From Theodoxus fluviatilis (taxonomy: Eukaryota > Mollusca > Gastropoda > Cycloneritida > Neritidae), in contig JAWQFJ010001244.1 of the NCBI GenBank assembly GCA_034096865.1, forward strand, positions 57,501-97,500: a DNA stretch of 40,000 nt, in the 5' to 3' direction. The notes under the pieces were generated by a model, which saw nothing but the letters and a program-made list of their open reading frames with translations, was not told the DNA's origin and searched no databases. The first letter of the stretch is position 1, and every line of letters begins with the position of its first letter. The position numbers were made by a program, and so were the translations under genes. Of this stretch, positions 18,640 to 37,999 are shown in pieces.

Positions 18640-19690
18640 AACACACTCACGAGAATGCACACTGATATGGCAGGGTTCAAAAGACAGTTTGCTTTCACTA
18701 GAAAAGACTTTTCATTGGATGCAACCAGTAATACTTGTTACACACTACTCCAGAAAGGAGTTTTCATACATCTACTTTTGGAGTCAGACCTATGCTTCTG
18801 AAATCAGTCCCTTCATCATCATGTTTGATGGTTATGGCATAGCCTGTACAAGTAAAACAGTCGTTATGTAAGTGTTATCCGTTCATATGTATTTCCAGTA
18901 TGAGCTTCAACGCTGAATGCCCTACAGCCAATCCATGCATAATCCTTTGGTGAAGGTCATGTCTGGTACCCAAGGATCTGCACAGCTTCAACACTGCTAG
19001 CTGCAAGCAACAGCAAGTGCTCTTGTCACTGGGTTAAAGCTCCTTTATCAAAACATCAGGGACCTCTTCAGAGACGCTTGTTGCAACCCATGTATGATCA
19101 CCAGGGGTATCCTTCCTCACTGTAGAGTGTAGTCAAACCTGCATGCAGTGCATAGCCATCAAACACTCACGAGTGAACAACATTTTATATGTTGTAATTC
19201 AACAAATAATGTAATATTACCCCCTAAAAAACTATAAAAAAAGTCCACACCAAACATATGTGTATTTAAAAACTTTTATCTAACATATACAGAAGTCATG
19301 TCAAATTGTTCACAATATATATGCACTCAGTACCTAACAATTGCACTTCAGGTCATGGCAATTTCTGAGGTGGGGAAAAACTATTGTGTTCTTTCTAACA
19401 AAATTACTCATTCTTAACATCTAACATATAACAGTACTACAAAAGATTATAATCAATATTTAGAAATGTTAATATATCTAGCATTTAGCTTTCAGTATGA
19501 AAACTAGGATGACACAACATGCATGTGTTGGTTTAAGAACTAGTTTATAATTTTGTTAAAGATACTAACACTGCTTGAAAGACAGCAGAAAAAAAGGGAT
19601 TGGAGACAATTTTCAGGCTAAAAAGATGAAAATATTTTTGTCTAATTTTGATGACAAAGATTTCACCGTGTCATGAACATAAAAATCAAA
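18640..19690. other. Non-coding sequence, no gene recognised
   Basis: AT-rich and without splice-bounded frames. A weak resemblance to the minus-strand SINE body occurs near 18965-18990 (AAGGATCTGCACAGCTTCAA) but is too short to call. Confidence 0.4.
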
Positions 19691-19696
19691 TGTTAA

Positions 19697-19700
<4 letters not shown>

Positions 19701-19781
<81 letters not shown>

Positions 19782-19799
19782 ACACACATACACATGGGC

Positions 19800-19842
<43 letters not shown>
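19701..19842. repeat. Compound (CT)n-(CA)n microsatellite
   Basis: A CT array at about 19701-19752 is followed by CA arrays at 19752-19790 and 19803-19842. Overlapping open frames are repeat translations. Confidence 0.9.
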
Positions 19843-19843
<1 letters not shown>

Positions 19844-20424
19844 CCCAAAAGTAAAAATTAATGAAGTGGCATATGACATTCAGTCTTTCTGGTAAAGATG
19901 AAGTTTGTTTTTTTAACACTACAGGTGTAGGGGGCACATTATCTTTTCATCATACTTGACTGAAGACATATCATATCAACACTACCAGAAGTGCTAACTC
20001 CTCTGATGAATGATCAACATCCCATGGAACAATTATTACATTTCCATCATGAAGAGGCTTTGATTCCAGTTTGAATGGTATCCTTTTATCCACAAAAGCT
20101 TCCAGCATTCATTTCTGACAATCACTCAACTAGGTATGCCTATGTACAGGCCATCACACAGTAAACTCATTATGGATGCTTTCAGAGTTCTGAAACAGTC
20201 TCTGATATTTATGCCTATGCCAACACTTTAGTCATGACAGTCAAGATGATCAAACGTTTAAGGGGTCATGCCATATGTAATCATGGAAACACAGAGTACT
20301 GTAAACAAGTGAAGGACTCATTTTGGGACTGCTGAAGCAATGTATAATTTACTGCAGTGAAACTTTTACAGAGTTGATGAAAACTGGTGTAAAATAGAAA
20401 AAATAGAATTAAGACCATTGCAGG

Positions 20425-20476
20425 GGGGGGGGGGGGGGGAGGGGGGTGTGGGGGGGGGGGGTGTGGGGGGGGGGGA
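20425..20476. repeat. Poly-G / GGGGTGTG tract
   Basis: Three G-runs of about 10-17 bases are separated by A or TGTG. G-quadruplex formation on the plus strand is likely. The sequence from 19843 to 20870 otherwise holds nothing I recognise. Confidence 0.85.
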
Positions 20477-20871
20477 AGCAAACAGAAGATCATATAGCAA
20501 CTCCAATATAAAATGGCGTAAAAAATTTACAGGCTAGACCATATCAGCAGAAACAACAATATTAAGAAAGTTTCTCTCACAGCGTGTAGTTTCTTGCATC
20601 TAAGTGGTGAAATGTTCAAGATGGCCATCATATCATAGCCATGTATGAAGTTGTCACATGGAAAGTTTTAGTGCTATGTGAAAAAAATATTCACTGAGAA
20701 AAGGCAAATATTAAGATTAAATCTCCAGCTGTAATGAAAACCAATCAAGTTGACAATTAATGGTTTGAAAATCCTCTGACATTACTTTGACAATGATGTT
20801 CTTTTGGGAGTCAAAAAGCTCCATTTTGTTCTCCTGAACTCTTTGCTCCCAGATAGGCTGAATAGTCCATG

Positions 20872-21413
20872 CAAAGACGTTACATAAAAAGACATGGAAC
20901 TTTTCAAGAAACTGCAGGGAAGGGCGTTAGGAGTTACCTTTCCTTAGTGGAAAAGCTTGTGAGGCAATAATGACGGATCAAAAGAGGCACATAGGCATTG
21001 TTTGCTGCATAACTTCTTGCTCAAATGCTCATTACAAGCACAGCTGTGCTGGAAAAATCCCTTTTTTGGTTCCCAAAGATCCAAAACAGTAAGTTAAACA
21101 CACTTTTTTATCTTCATTTAGATCTCAAATGAAAATGACCTGGTGCTCATTCACTTAATGCTGATAAACACAGTTATTAACTGGAATGAGATCTTTATAT
21201 AAGAGATATTGAGATTTCAGACATCATTAAAGTACAGTTTCGGTGATCTGTATCCTTCACTTGACAAATGAATGTCTGCTTACTGAGCTTCGCTCCAAGG
21301 AGCCACATGAATGACACACCCACATGCAAGGGACACCACTCTTCCACATCCTTGCTTTTTTATTTATTTGAAGGCTTGGAAAGAGTTCCATGTCTTTCTA
21401 TATTACGTCTTTC
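20872..21413 (+). repeat. Dispersed repeat with fossil THAP-domain exon, copy 2
   Basis: This matches 1850-2375 in the same orientation. The frame at about 21001-21092 reads C-C-I-T-S-C (a C-x4-C pair), then CSNAHYKHSCAGK and VPKDPKQ, followed by TAA. A perfect donor-like GTAAGT overlaps the end (ACA|GTAAGT near 21090). Similarity extends about 320 bp further through a block containing ATTAAAGTACAGTTT and AATGCAAGGGACAC equivalents. It keeps the donor that copy 1 has lost but has drifted at the Phe positions. Confidence 0.6.
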
Positions 21414-21611
21414 GTCCCAAGAAAAACATTGATTATTACTTTGGTCTCAAATGCCCTGTTGTCTAGCCAAGTTCAAATGACCAAAAATGTCTTGCCATGA
21501 CCAAGTCACCTCTTCTAGCTTTCAAGGAATATTTCAGATTCAAGAGTAAAAGACGTTCTTTGCAAGAAATGTAAAGAATTCTACAACTTTTCACTGCAAT
21601 TTCTACAGCTA

Positions 21612-22038
21612 CGTGGGGCTCTGTGGCCGAGTGGTTAGCGCGCTGGACCTACAGTCGCTTGCGGCCAGTGGGTACGGCGTTCGAAGCTGCGCGGTTTCCA
21701 GAGTTGCATTCTTGAGCAAGATGCTTAACTCGCATTGTTTCTCCCCACCCAGGAGTAAAACCGGGTACCTGTGAGGGCAATATTGGCAAAAACGTTGTGC
21801 GATTAACCCTTGTATGCGGCCAAGCGCCAGCATCGGGTTGGAATACTCCCCAGGGAGCGGAGTTGGTGCTGGTACCTGACTGTGTGCGTCTTAAATGTCT
21901 GTCACTATGTTTGTTGTGAGGTACCAGTGAGGATTGATAAAGATGCCCAGTGATCAGGGGGTAAAGTGTAAGCGGTTTGAGACCCAGACAAAGGGTGTAA
22001 GTCGCTATAAAAAACCACACCTTTACCTTTACCTTTTA
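21612..22038 (+). repeat. tRNA-derived SINE, copy 2, near complete
   Basis: The best-preserved copy begins GGGCTCTGTGGCCGAGTGGT TAGCGCGC, whose TGGCCGAGTGG part is an A box. A B box (CGTTCGAAGC) follows about 50 bases later. The body has GCATTCTTGAGCAAGATGCT TAACTCG and GGTGCTGGTACCTGACTGTG. It ends in a TTTACC repeat tail. Polymerase III transcription and LINE-dependent mobilisation are expected from the family type. No partner LINE with this tail is visible in the window. Confidence 0.85.
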
Positions 22039-22464
22039 CACAGAGTTTGCACCAGCACCATCTGCCAAGCAACACCTACTGCTAAAATGTCTCACAATTG
22101 TGTGATTATAAATTATCATGATTATATAAACAGATGATCTATGCATGTAAATATGGTGACAAGGTATCATGATGTATCATTATCAATATTTGACACTGCA
22201 AACACTTTGCCATTTCCAACAACAAACCTACATCTCCTTGTAGTGCAAAAAATCAACACAACAATCTCTCCTCTAACCAAAAATGCACTGCAGTGCAATA
22301 AGTCTACCATGATATTCTGTAGTTTTCAACCCACTAAATACTGCATTAGTCTTAAAAATTATGCGAACGTTATGCAAATTGGGTAAATAATGCCCTGAGA
22401 CTTTTTACACGTCTTTCAGTGCATATGGACACATGTGATTTTAGTTTTTCTCTTAATTTCCTAA

Positions 22465-22656
22465 AGCCTCTGGCAGTTGGCTTTGAAGTCTGGATCTAGT
22501 CATGAACCTTACGCCAAGGCCAATATCCTTGCCTTCTCCAGTGGGGAGATCCATGTGAAAGAAGTATTGCTTGAAGAATCTTCCTCAGGTCTGTTGATGA
22601 AAAGGGCATTTATAACGTTACATATATGCAGTGAGCTTTGTTCCTATATCAAGTGA
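22465..22656 (+). other. Unrecognised exon-like open segment
   Basis: Between two stops the frame reads ALKSGSSHEPYAKANILAFS, SGEIHVKEVLLEESSSGLLM and so on, with protein-like composition. A pyrimidine-rich AG (CCTCTGGCAG, ending about 22476) could be an acceptor. There is no ATG start. I do not recognise a family. It lies downstream of the minus-strand membrane gene on the opposite strand and may be a relic exon or chance. Confidence 0.2.
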
Positions 22657-24551
22657 CTTTTTTGGGGTAAATGAAACAAAACGTTGTCTTCATGACACTA
22701 GTGCACTGAGCATTAAAATTCTATTAGCATGAGCAAATAATTAAGTACATATCATGATAATTAGTACATATCATGTCAATGCATTGCGGGGAAAAAAATG
22801 TATAGCATTTTCCCCTCTGAACTGTGCTTAATGGCATCAGTTTTAAAAAATCCTGTATAGAGATGATAAAGTGAATGAGAGTTTGGACTTTGCAATGAAT
22901 AAGGAAGTATTGAAGGTTTGTGTAGTGATGATTTAGTGAAGGTGATAAGAAAAAACAACTACTTTGCATAGTTTCATGAGTATGGGACTCTTACATATGG
23001 AATTTAAAAGCCAAATAAATATGGCAACATCCATGACAAAATGACACATAATCATGTCAAGCCATTTGAAGAGAAAAACAAAAATAAAACAAAATGCATC
23101 CAGTACTCACCCAAAGCAGGGTTAGTTATACATGTAGTAGCACAGTGCACCAACAGAGAAAGAAAGGCATGTCAGTCACCATGCAAGATCCTTCATGCAA
23201 ATACTAATAAGTGAACAGTGTCACATCAAGCAAGAAGTAATCCAATTCTAAATAGCATAGCAAAAAATTAATAGTTGCCAGAACTACTACTGCACCTTCA
23301 GGCAAGAGCAAGCTATGAAAGTCATGTAACAAGTACATGCAAATACTACAAAATATTATGTAAAACTTCATTGCACAAATCTCCCGTGAAACAAGAAAGA
23401 TTATTGCAAAACAACATAATATCCAAACAGGTTGTGTTTATAAATATTTCTCCTCTGTACAAGTTTCTTCTCTTGGTCAATATATCTAACCAAAAAAAAA
23501 TGGCAGATTGATCATTTCATTTAAAAGGCAAGAAAATATACATATCAAACATCACCTTCTTTTCTCTCCTGCACTAGAAAAGTAAGCACTGTGTCATAGT
23601 GTCACAGCTCCTCAAAGGCTGCCTTACTCTAGTCTCCATTGGAGAATCTCCTTGCTTTTCATTAAAGCAAGACTCAGCGAGGGAGAAAGGCCACATGCAG
23701 AGGTGTTTTCACTTTAGGTCATCTCTCTGGCTGTGCCAAGCACTACAGACCTTGCAAAGACCAGATTTCCACACTTTGACTGCTCTGGGAATACTGGCCA
23801 AAAGACCCTTTTGCCATGGTATGAGCATTCATTGAAGCCAAAATTTGGCAGGAATAAAAATCAAAATCCATACTCAGCCATGTTCTATGGAGCTCAAATA
23901 CAGCACTTGTTCAACTATCTTCATGGATTTTTTTGTGTCTAAATACAGTTCATTAACAAAACCAAATGACTAAAATCATACCTCTTCAATACAAACTTTT
24001 ACAATAACTTGCATTGATGCATGTTGTTTGTGTCAAACAAATTAGAATAATACTTTTAAAATTCACAGTTAAACAAGACATGTTACACATTAACACAATT
24101 GACATGTTTTTCCTCATTACTTTCAACACAAAGTTTCATTGTGTTTCTTATCTAGTGACGTTTTCTCTGCACAGGTCAAATAAGTGCACTACTACATGTA
24201 CAAAGGGAGATAATGCGAAGCAACCCATACCTTCCTGAATCACACATGCTTGGCAAACAAGAAGGAAAAAAAAGCCTCATGCATTAGAATCATGCTATTA
24301 CTTGCTGCGCATGTTATGTTACACAAAATACATGCAAACCCATTACATCCACTGCAGGCAGAGCTAGCCATCGCTGCCATGGATGCCTCTCCACGTCTGC
24401 CCCTCAGCCAGTTTGTATGCCTCCGTGACTGTCCACAACGGGCCAAATGCACATTCTATCATGTGATAGAAGTCCATGCCTTAGATAAGTACACATCTTC
24501 TTCATTATTACAGCTGTCATATTTATATATATGGAGAATTTGTCTGTGAGA
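22657..24551. other. AT-rich non-coding sequence, no gene recognised
   Basis: There are many short open frames on both strands but none with a motif, splice frame or repeat match. The stretch 22040-22464 is similar. Confidence 0.4.
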
Positions 24552-24629
24552 AGTTCATAATATAGCGTAGAATATCTGCAGAGGATAGACAGTTCATAAT
24601 ACAGCGTAGAATATCTGCAGAGGATAGAC
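24552..24629. repeat. 39-bp tandem duplication
   Basis: Two head-to-tail copies of a 39-base unit starting AGTTCATAATATAGCGTAGA differ at a single base (T/C). The near identity indicates a recent event. Confidence 0.95.
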
Positions 24630-24927
24630 AGAAAGGGGTGCTAGGTCCCTGCAGTCTACACCAAAGATTGCATTAAAAATTGATTATAGCTTTACTACTG
24701 ATGACACACATATGGGAAATTTGTCTGTGGGAACATTGCAACTATGATGCAGTTAAATCTCTTTTTCATGTTTTTTCTTCTCACAATGCAGAGCCAAAAC
24801 CCTTCAGGAAATACCAAACTTGGTAGGATTTTTGAAACCCAGAATACATGCCAAAGCCATTCAGTAGAAAGCATTCGATTGGCTGATCAGCAGCAACACT
24901 TGTCAATGATAGACCCCAGTTATTGTA

Positions 24928-24933
24928 TTTATT
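24928..24933 (-). terminator. Candidate polyadenylation signal for the minus-strand membrane gene
   Basis: TTTATT on the plus strand is AATAAA on the minus strand, about 263 bases past the TAG at 25196-25198. This would give a short 3' UTR. A longer UTR using a later signal, for example near 21356-21366, cannot be excluded. Confidence 0.35.
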
Positions 24934-25195
24934 GGTTTCATGTAGCAGTAAACTCGGGTGGACACAATTTTAGGTACACATATTTCTTTTTTTTGGATCA
25001 AATTATATTTTCTATTTTCATACAAACCTCATCAAACAGATCAAAGAGTGCACAATTAGGTCCAAGCATACCAGGTTTTCGAGTCTGTCAACAAATGATT
25101 ATGGCATCATTCAAAGGTACCCAAGGGCAGAATACAGCAGAAGCCTCCAAGCATTGACTACTACCACTACTAAGTAGGCCAAGCACACCAGCAGG

Positions 25196-33077
<7,882 letters not shown>

Positions 33078-33395
33078 TCTTCTTCGACAGTTCCTATTCA
33101 GGCAGTTCCCACTCGAATACGGAATAGCAAACAGACGCAGACGACGCAGATCTTGGGCGGTGCAGCTCCCGTAAACGAGATCCGTCATGTCGCCTCTGTT
33201 ACACACCACATGATTGGTCCATTGTTTTGCTTCAACCAATAGAATTTTATTTAAGAACGACGACTGTTGATCGGTAGCAGACAGCCATTGTGGAAGGCAC
33301 ATGACAGTGAGGAAGCAACGAAGCAAACCGCTCCGAGGGGTAAACAACTCATCCGCTTCAAACGTCGTTTATCGAGATTGCTACTGCCAACCACC
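33078..33395. promoter_or_regulatory. Probable bidirectional promoter
   Basis: Only 318 bp separate the two start codons. ATTGG (33213-33217) and CCAAT (33236-33240) form a mirror pair with an 18-base spacer, so each gene sees a CCAAT box in its own orientation. A TTTATTTAAG stretch (about 33246-33255) is the only TATA-like sequence. CpG content is higher than in the AT-rich surroundings. CCAAT boxes recruit NF-Y and are common in divergent promoters; use here is inferred. Confidence 0.6.
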
Positions 33396-33488
33396 ATGCC
33401 AGCTGCAGACAAGGCACCTTTGTTAAAGAATGAACAGGCACCGGAGGCTGCACCTTTGTACCATGACAGCTCCCAGTCCCCTCGAGCG
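33396..33488 (+). CDS. Membrane gene (plus), coding exon 1
   Basis: 93 nt encode MPAADKAPLLKNEQAPEAAP and LYHDSSQSPRA, ending at GCG|GTGAGA. An in-frame ATG at 33267 would add 43 residues, but the Kozak context and the paralogue's N-terminus favour 33396. Confidence 0.82.
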
Positions 33489-36400
33489 GTGAGATCCTGG
33501 TTTTACCTTTAGTTCCTGTTTGGGGAATGACGCGATGACTTTATTTTGACACCTTGCAAAGATTGCAATCTCATGCACCCATTACATTATAATTTTTGCA
33601 ACAGCAAACGCATGCGTATATTACTTTATTTTCCATTATCCAGGTCAGTTTCTTACGTGCATTTCGGTGTAGAATTTCGTCTGGAGTGGAGGGAATACTG
33701 GGTAGGCTACTGTAGGATGGATACATGTCCGAGCACTGTCGGGTGATTAATCATGCATCTCTGCAGGCTGGAACCCAACCTATGCAAGCAGCTTACGTAA
33801 TACCAGAAGGCGTCGCCCACACCTTTCCCCCTCTCGCACACCATGGGACACGGTATAGATATTGCAGATCGTTTCTTCCGCCCCCCTGTTCCCCCTCAAA
33901 CCCGTCTTCGATCCCCGTCTCCACTAGTTTAATTTTTTTCTCTCATCCCCTCGGATCCTTTCCTTTACTTTCTTTATTGACTTTTTGATTCCTGGCACCA
34001 GTGGCACATTTGATTAACAAGATGGATAACTATAATATATATATTTTAACACACATTTAGATCTCATCTATTTCAGCCTTGAGGGATAATGTACATGTAT
34101 ACATGTAGGCAAGAAGTTGGCGCTGTTTGAATACAAATCAGCCCTAGTACCCACTTTGCCTGCATAGGGCCACTTCTGGCACAGCTATGAACTAGGCCCC
34201 TAAAGCCCAGTAGACAGGGCTGCTAGCATCACATCTTACTGTTTGAGGAAAGGGAAACTTTTGTTATGGTACTTTGATCTGGTTTGATGGAAGGTAGTGC
34301 TAGAGGATACTATATAAGCTTCTTGTTGTCGTACATAGTTTATCAAGCATGCTTTGATCTGGGAGTGTGTGTGTGTGCGTGTGTGTGTGTGTATGTGCGC
34401 AAGTGCACATGTGCTTGTGCATGCATATGTATGTGTGTGCGCATGTGCATGCATGTGTGTGAGGGGGAGGGGGGGGGGGGGGGTTGACCGAGGGAAAATA
34501 TGTCTGAAGTTGCTGGAACAGTTTTGAAGAAAACAAACAGCAAAGTTGCCAGGGCTCTATGTCATGTATATATTTCTATATCTTTACTCTAAAGTGAGAT
34601 ATCAATCATGTGTGCTATGACTATGATAATTTCTAGGGAATTTGTATCAAAAACTAAATTAATTGGTGGTTGAAAAATCTTATTTGGCCATTTTTGACAC
34701 TAGCCATGTTTTCCTTTAGACGCTCACACAAGCTTATTTCCATGCTGTTGATGGAACAAGGATTGCACAGTCTTTATGGATCATTAAATTTATGCATCAC
34801 TTTCTCTTCTCTATCTCCTTTTAAACATCAATATATACAAAAAATATATGCCCCTTCTCACTTGTCTGACCACACAGTGCCAGCAGAAGTTTTCCATGCA
34901 ACACAGGTTTATGTGTATCAATGAATCATTGGCAAACTGTAAACCAAATGTTAAAGTTAAAAGGTTGGTCAGAGAAGATGAAGTGATTCTTAGTTTTTTT
35001 AAGCAGATTCAATAATGCATTAAATGTCACCTGTGGATATTCATTGAATGATACACTGTTACCCCATTTTAGTCTGAGTGCAGAGTTTCAAATTACATTG
35101 TGGTGGTATATCTCTGTTTATCTCTAATATTCAGGTGGTTTAGACATGCATCAGCTGATGATTTAGGTAAAAATATATGTCATGAAAAAAATCTGCTGTT
35201 TTTGAAGGATTACCATTCTGTATGTGTTGAATAAATTACTGAATGATAACCTCTCTTCATTTCAGAGAATGTTTCAGGTGTTCTATGTGTGCATTGTGGT
35301 GGTCATGGTCATAGTAAGTAGCTCCACTTCTAACAGTTGATCAGTGTAGGTATGGATGGATGTTTGACATCTAATGTCTAAATGAATTAAGTGGTATTAG
35401 AGTGGATGGAATGCTTTTTTCCAGTAGTGCAAGAAAATATATGCGGTAAACGAGATATCATGAAAGAGGATGTATTAAACAAAGGATATGCTTCTTAATA
35501 TCACTATTTCAGTGTTTTTGATTTTAACATTTGTGAACTTTTACACATACTAATATTTGTGAGGATTTTATGAGTGCATGTTGGCATATATGCATTGAAA
35601 ACACTGGGCATGATCTTGTTTGCAAGCAACTATCCACTGTATTTATGGTGAAACAACAATACAATGTCAATTTTGCCACACTGCTGCAGGAATAATGCCT
35701 TCATATTTTGATCTTGGTGTGTATGGCAAGTCCAGGATTTTCATTTGCGTTGTGTGTTGCAGGTGAGCCTTGCCCTGAGTGTGTATCGGACAGTGATTCT
35801 TGGCTCTGGGACAATTGGAGCTCTCTACCTAATGCTTGGAATCAGTTTGCTGGGATTTGTCATTGTGGAGTTGCTTATGGTAACCTTCCTGTTTGTGCAA
35901 TTGTTGCTTCTAGTGTTACTTTTACTTGCATGAAATTTGTTATCAAAGATTTACTCATGGTAATAATTGAAAATGTGTGATTGTTACTTTCACATTGTTG
36001 AGTTGCCTATGGTAATCACTGCATTTTCTTTCTAGTATTGCATGGAAATCATACTACACAAATTATTCTTGAAATGAAACAACAGGCTTCTGCACCCCAA
36101 AATTGGCATGAGATGACCAAGTTTAGAATAAAATTGAGGAGGGAAACGTGATGGTTGGAGCAGGGTGTCACCTGAGAATAGTCAATAGGGACAGTGTGAG
36201 AATAGCAGCAGTGGGTGAAGATTGGCAGTATGGGACATTGTGTGTTAAGAACTAGTGTTGGCTGCTATCAAATTGTTATAGTCTGATAAAGGTTGTATGC
36301 ACGAGGAAGTGAGAGCACTCTAGTTTGTGTTGCCAGTATACCAAAGTGAGAAGTAGGACTGAAAAGAAGTTAGCTCCCTTGGACACATGAAGATATTAGT

Positions 36401-36576
36401 AGGTTATTTGACTCACTAACTCTTGCTGTATTGATTTGCTTGCTTCAAACGGTTCATTGCAGATTTTCTTCATTCGAAGAGAAGAGCTGCCAAGAGGTAA
36501 GACCTGGTTCCTGTACTTAGTTGGAGGCTGTGTGATGCTGGAGGCCATCTTCACCAACGTCCTGCTCTTCCAGTGA
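33396..36576 (+). CDS. Small three-TM membrane protein, paralogue of the divergent neighbour (four coding exons)
   Basis: Exons 33396-33488, 35266-35313, 35763-35879 and 36463-36576 join at GT-AG junctions, all in phase 0, to give 123 residues. The start has a strong Kozak context (CCACCATGC). Residues 1-31 are polar and end PLYHDSSQSPRA. Hydrophobic segments lie at about 34-54, 65-90 and 101-122, with a basic/acidic turn (RREELPRGKT) before the last. Glu83 and Glu113 fall inside predicted segments. The protein stops right after TM3 and lacks the glycosylated tail of the neighbour. The YHD motif, the 48-nt second exon and K-x-W-F-x2-L-V-G-G near the C-terminus match the minus-strand protein. 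PLYHDSS and the final block also recall vertebrate TMEM243, but I would not assign it. Function is unknown. Confidence 0.82.
33489..35265 (+). other. Intron 1 of the plus-strand membrane gene
   Basis: This intron of 1.8 kb contains a TG-rich microsatellite and a poly-G tract (34364-34484). No other feature was recognised. Confidence 0.7.
34364..34484. repeat. Imperfect (TG)n followed by poly-G
   Basis: TG and GCATG repeats to about 34452, then GGGGGAGG and a run of about 16 G. G-quadruplex formation is likely on the plus strand. Confidence 0.85.
35266..35313 (+). CDS. Membrane gene (plus), coding exon 2 (48 nt)
   Basis: TTCATTTCAG and GTAAGT bound RMFQVFYVCIVVVMVI, the first two thirds of TM1. 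Its length and phase are identical to exon 2 of the minus-strand paralogue. Confidence 0.82.
35763..35879 (+). CDS. Membrane gene (plus), coding exon 3
   Basis: The acceptor TGTTGCAG and donor GTAACC bound 117 nt, 39 codons from VSLALSVYRTVILGSG to GFVIVELLM. It spans the end of TM1 and all of TM2. In the minus-strand paralogue the equivalent region is split into two exons. Confidence 0.82.
36463..36576 (+). CDS. Membrane gene (plus), coding exon 4
   Basis: The acceptor TTCATTGCAG precedes IFFIRREELPRGKTW, then LVGGCVMLEAIFTNVLLFQ and TGA at 36574-36576. An internal GT at 36497 is not needed as a donor, because the frame reads through to the stop. Confidence 0.82.
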   Translation: MFFIRREELPRGKTWFLYLVGGCVMLEAIFTNVLLFQ

Positions 36577-36755
36577 AAAGCCTTGCACTTCCCAGTCATT
36601 GCTATTTCCCTAGGTGCATTCTAGAGGTGGAATGCATGATAGAATATGCACATGAAATAACCCTGTGGTATGCAGTGCATTTGCTGGAGTTTGTGAGTGC
36701 AGGTGGGCACATGTGTATGCAAATGTCCATGTGTTAAAATGCGCTTCTGAACATA

Positions 36756-36763
<8 letters not shown>

Positions 36764-36806
<43 letters not shown>
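36764..36806. repeat. (GA)n microsatellite
   Basis: A pure GA array followed by GGGGT repeats. Confidence 0.9.
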
Positions 36807-36809
<3 letters not shown>

Positions 36810-37976
36810 GGGTGGGGTGGGGTGGGTGGGAGGAGGATATCTGCAATTCATGCATCTGATGCTGGATGTGCCTTTAGTGAGGAACTTAATACACATTCAA
36901 ACAAGGAGAAAGGGGCTGGGGATAGAGAGAGACAGAGATGGATGGATGAATTAATGGATGAATGGATCAGTGGATGGACAGAGACAGACACTAAAAAAGC
37001 AATCACACACACACAGGAACACTGGGAGCATTCAGGCAGACAAGAAGTCAGGCATGGAGGCACACACAGACAAACATGCAGGCACTTGGAGGGACAGAGA
37101 AAGATAGGCTGTGCTTCTCTGCCCTTTTTCTACTGTGAGACTGAGCAGTTTGTGCGAGTGTTGTCTTTGCTTTATGTATGGTGAGACCAATGGTCATTGG
37201 GATGGTGTTGGGGCTTGTTTTTTGCCCCTGCAGTCATGGAACTGATTTGTTTGGTCATCTGATTAGTCAGAATGGGATTTTGGAATGAATTTATAGGGCA
37301 CACATTATTGCCGAATCAATTTATACTAAGTGGTGACAATAGTGATAATATTTGTTGGGAAAAAGCATTTTACAAGGATCTGATTAAGCTTGTTTGTTTT
37401 AATCATGTCCCATGTCCATGTGGACTAAAGATTTGTGGTAGCTTTTTTTCCTCATGTATAAAGATCCAGACCATGTTGCACCATCTGTTAGTTATAATTA
37501 TATCTAGAATGTCTGTGTAGAAAAAGATCAACAGTGTTGATATACCTGATGCAAAATAGGGTTATTGAGCTTGTCTGTCAAAGGTTGTTCAGTAAAGCAT
37601 GGATAATCTACTGATGACCGCATATGGTGTTAGTTGAATTTGATTACTTGGACAATTATGATGTAAAATATATTTGCATATGTATGCTTCTGGATATTTT
37701 TTTCTTTTTGCTTTTGGTGTTATTGGCTCACAATATAAATTCAACTCAAATTGGCACAACATGATAAGCATGCAATGCAATAGTGGAGGAATGCACAAGG
37801 TAACAATAAACATAGATTTTTTTTGTTTGGGGGTGGGTGCATAATTACATGCAGTGAGACCCTACAGCCAATTTGTCAAATTGGCAGCATTGTGATTTTT
37901 ATCGCATTCAGAGATTGTGTTTTAGTATGCCTTTCCTGATTGGCACTGTTTTATGACCTTGCAGAAACAGAATAAT

Positions 37977-37982
37977 AATAAA
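37977..37982 (+). terminator. Candidate polyadenylation signal
   Basis: AATAAA at the end of an AATAATAATAAAG stretch, about 1.4 kb past the stop of the plus-strand membrane gene. The hexamer at 37805-37810 is an alternative. Confidence 0.3.
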
Positions 37983-37999
37983 GCAATATTGAAATATTC

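Larger units (their letters stand above)
36577..37995 (+). other. Probable 3' UTR and flank of the plus-strand membrane gene
   Basis: No open frame with a signature is present. A (GA)n array lies at 36764-36806 and GATG-rich sequence near 36940-36975. Candidate polyadenylation hexamers AATAAA occur at 37805-37810 and 37977-37982. Confidence 0.45.

Noticed and set aside
18280..18871. Possible repetitive secreted protein across 18.4-18.7 kb
   Set aside because: The 28-bp unit is not a multiple of three, and all three frames are open and equally repetitive.
18950..19000. Fifth SINE copy
   Set aside because: Only about 20-25 bases resemble the SINE body; too short to separate from chance.
21614..21690. 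tRNA gene
   Set aside because: A and B boxes are present but no acceptor or anticodon stem can be completed, and the sequence continues as a dispersed repeat.
33267..33395. Upstream in-frame ATG extension of the plus-strand membrane gene
   Set aside because: It lies inside the divergent promoter interval, encodes Arg/Leu-rich sequence with no counterpart in the paralogue, and the ATG at 33396 has a far better context.
37272..37520. 82-aa open frame downstream of the plus-strand membrane gene
   Set aside because: It lies in the probable 3' UTR, is AT-rich, and has no family signature.
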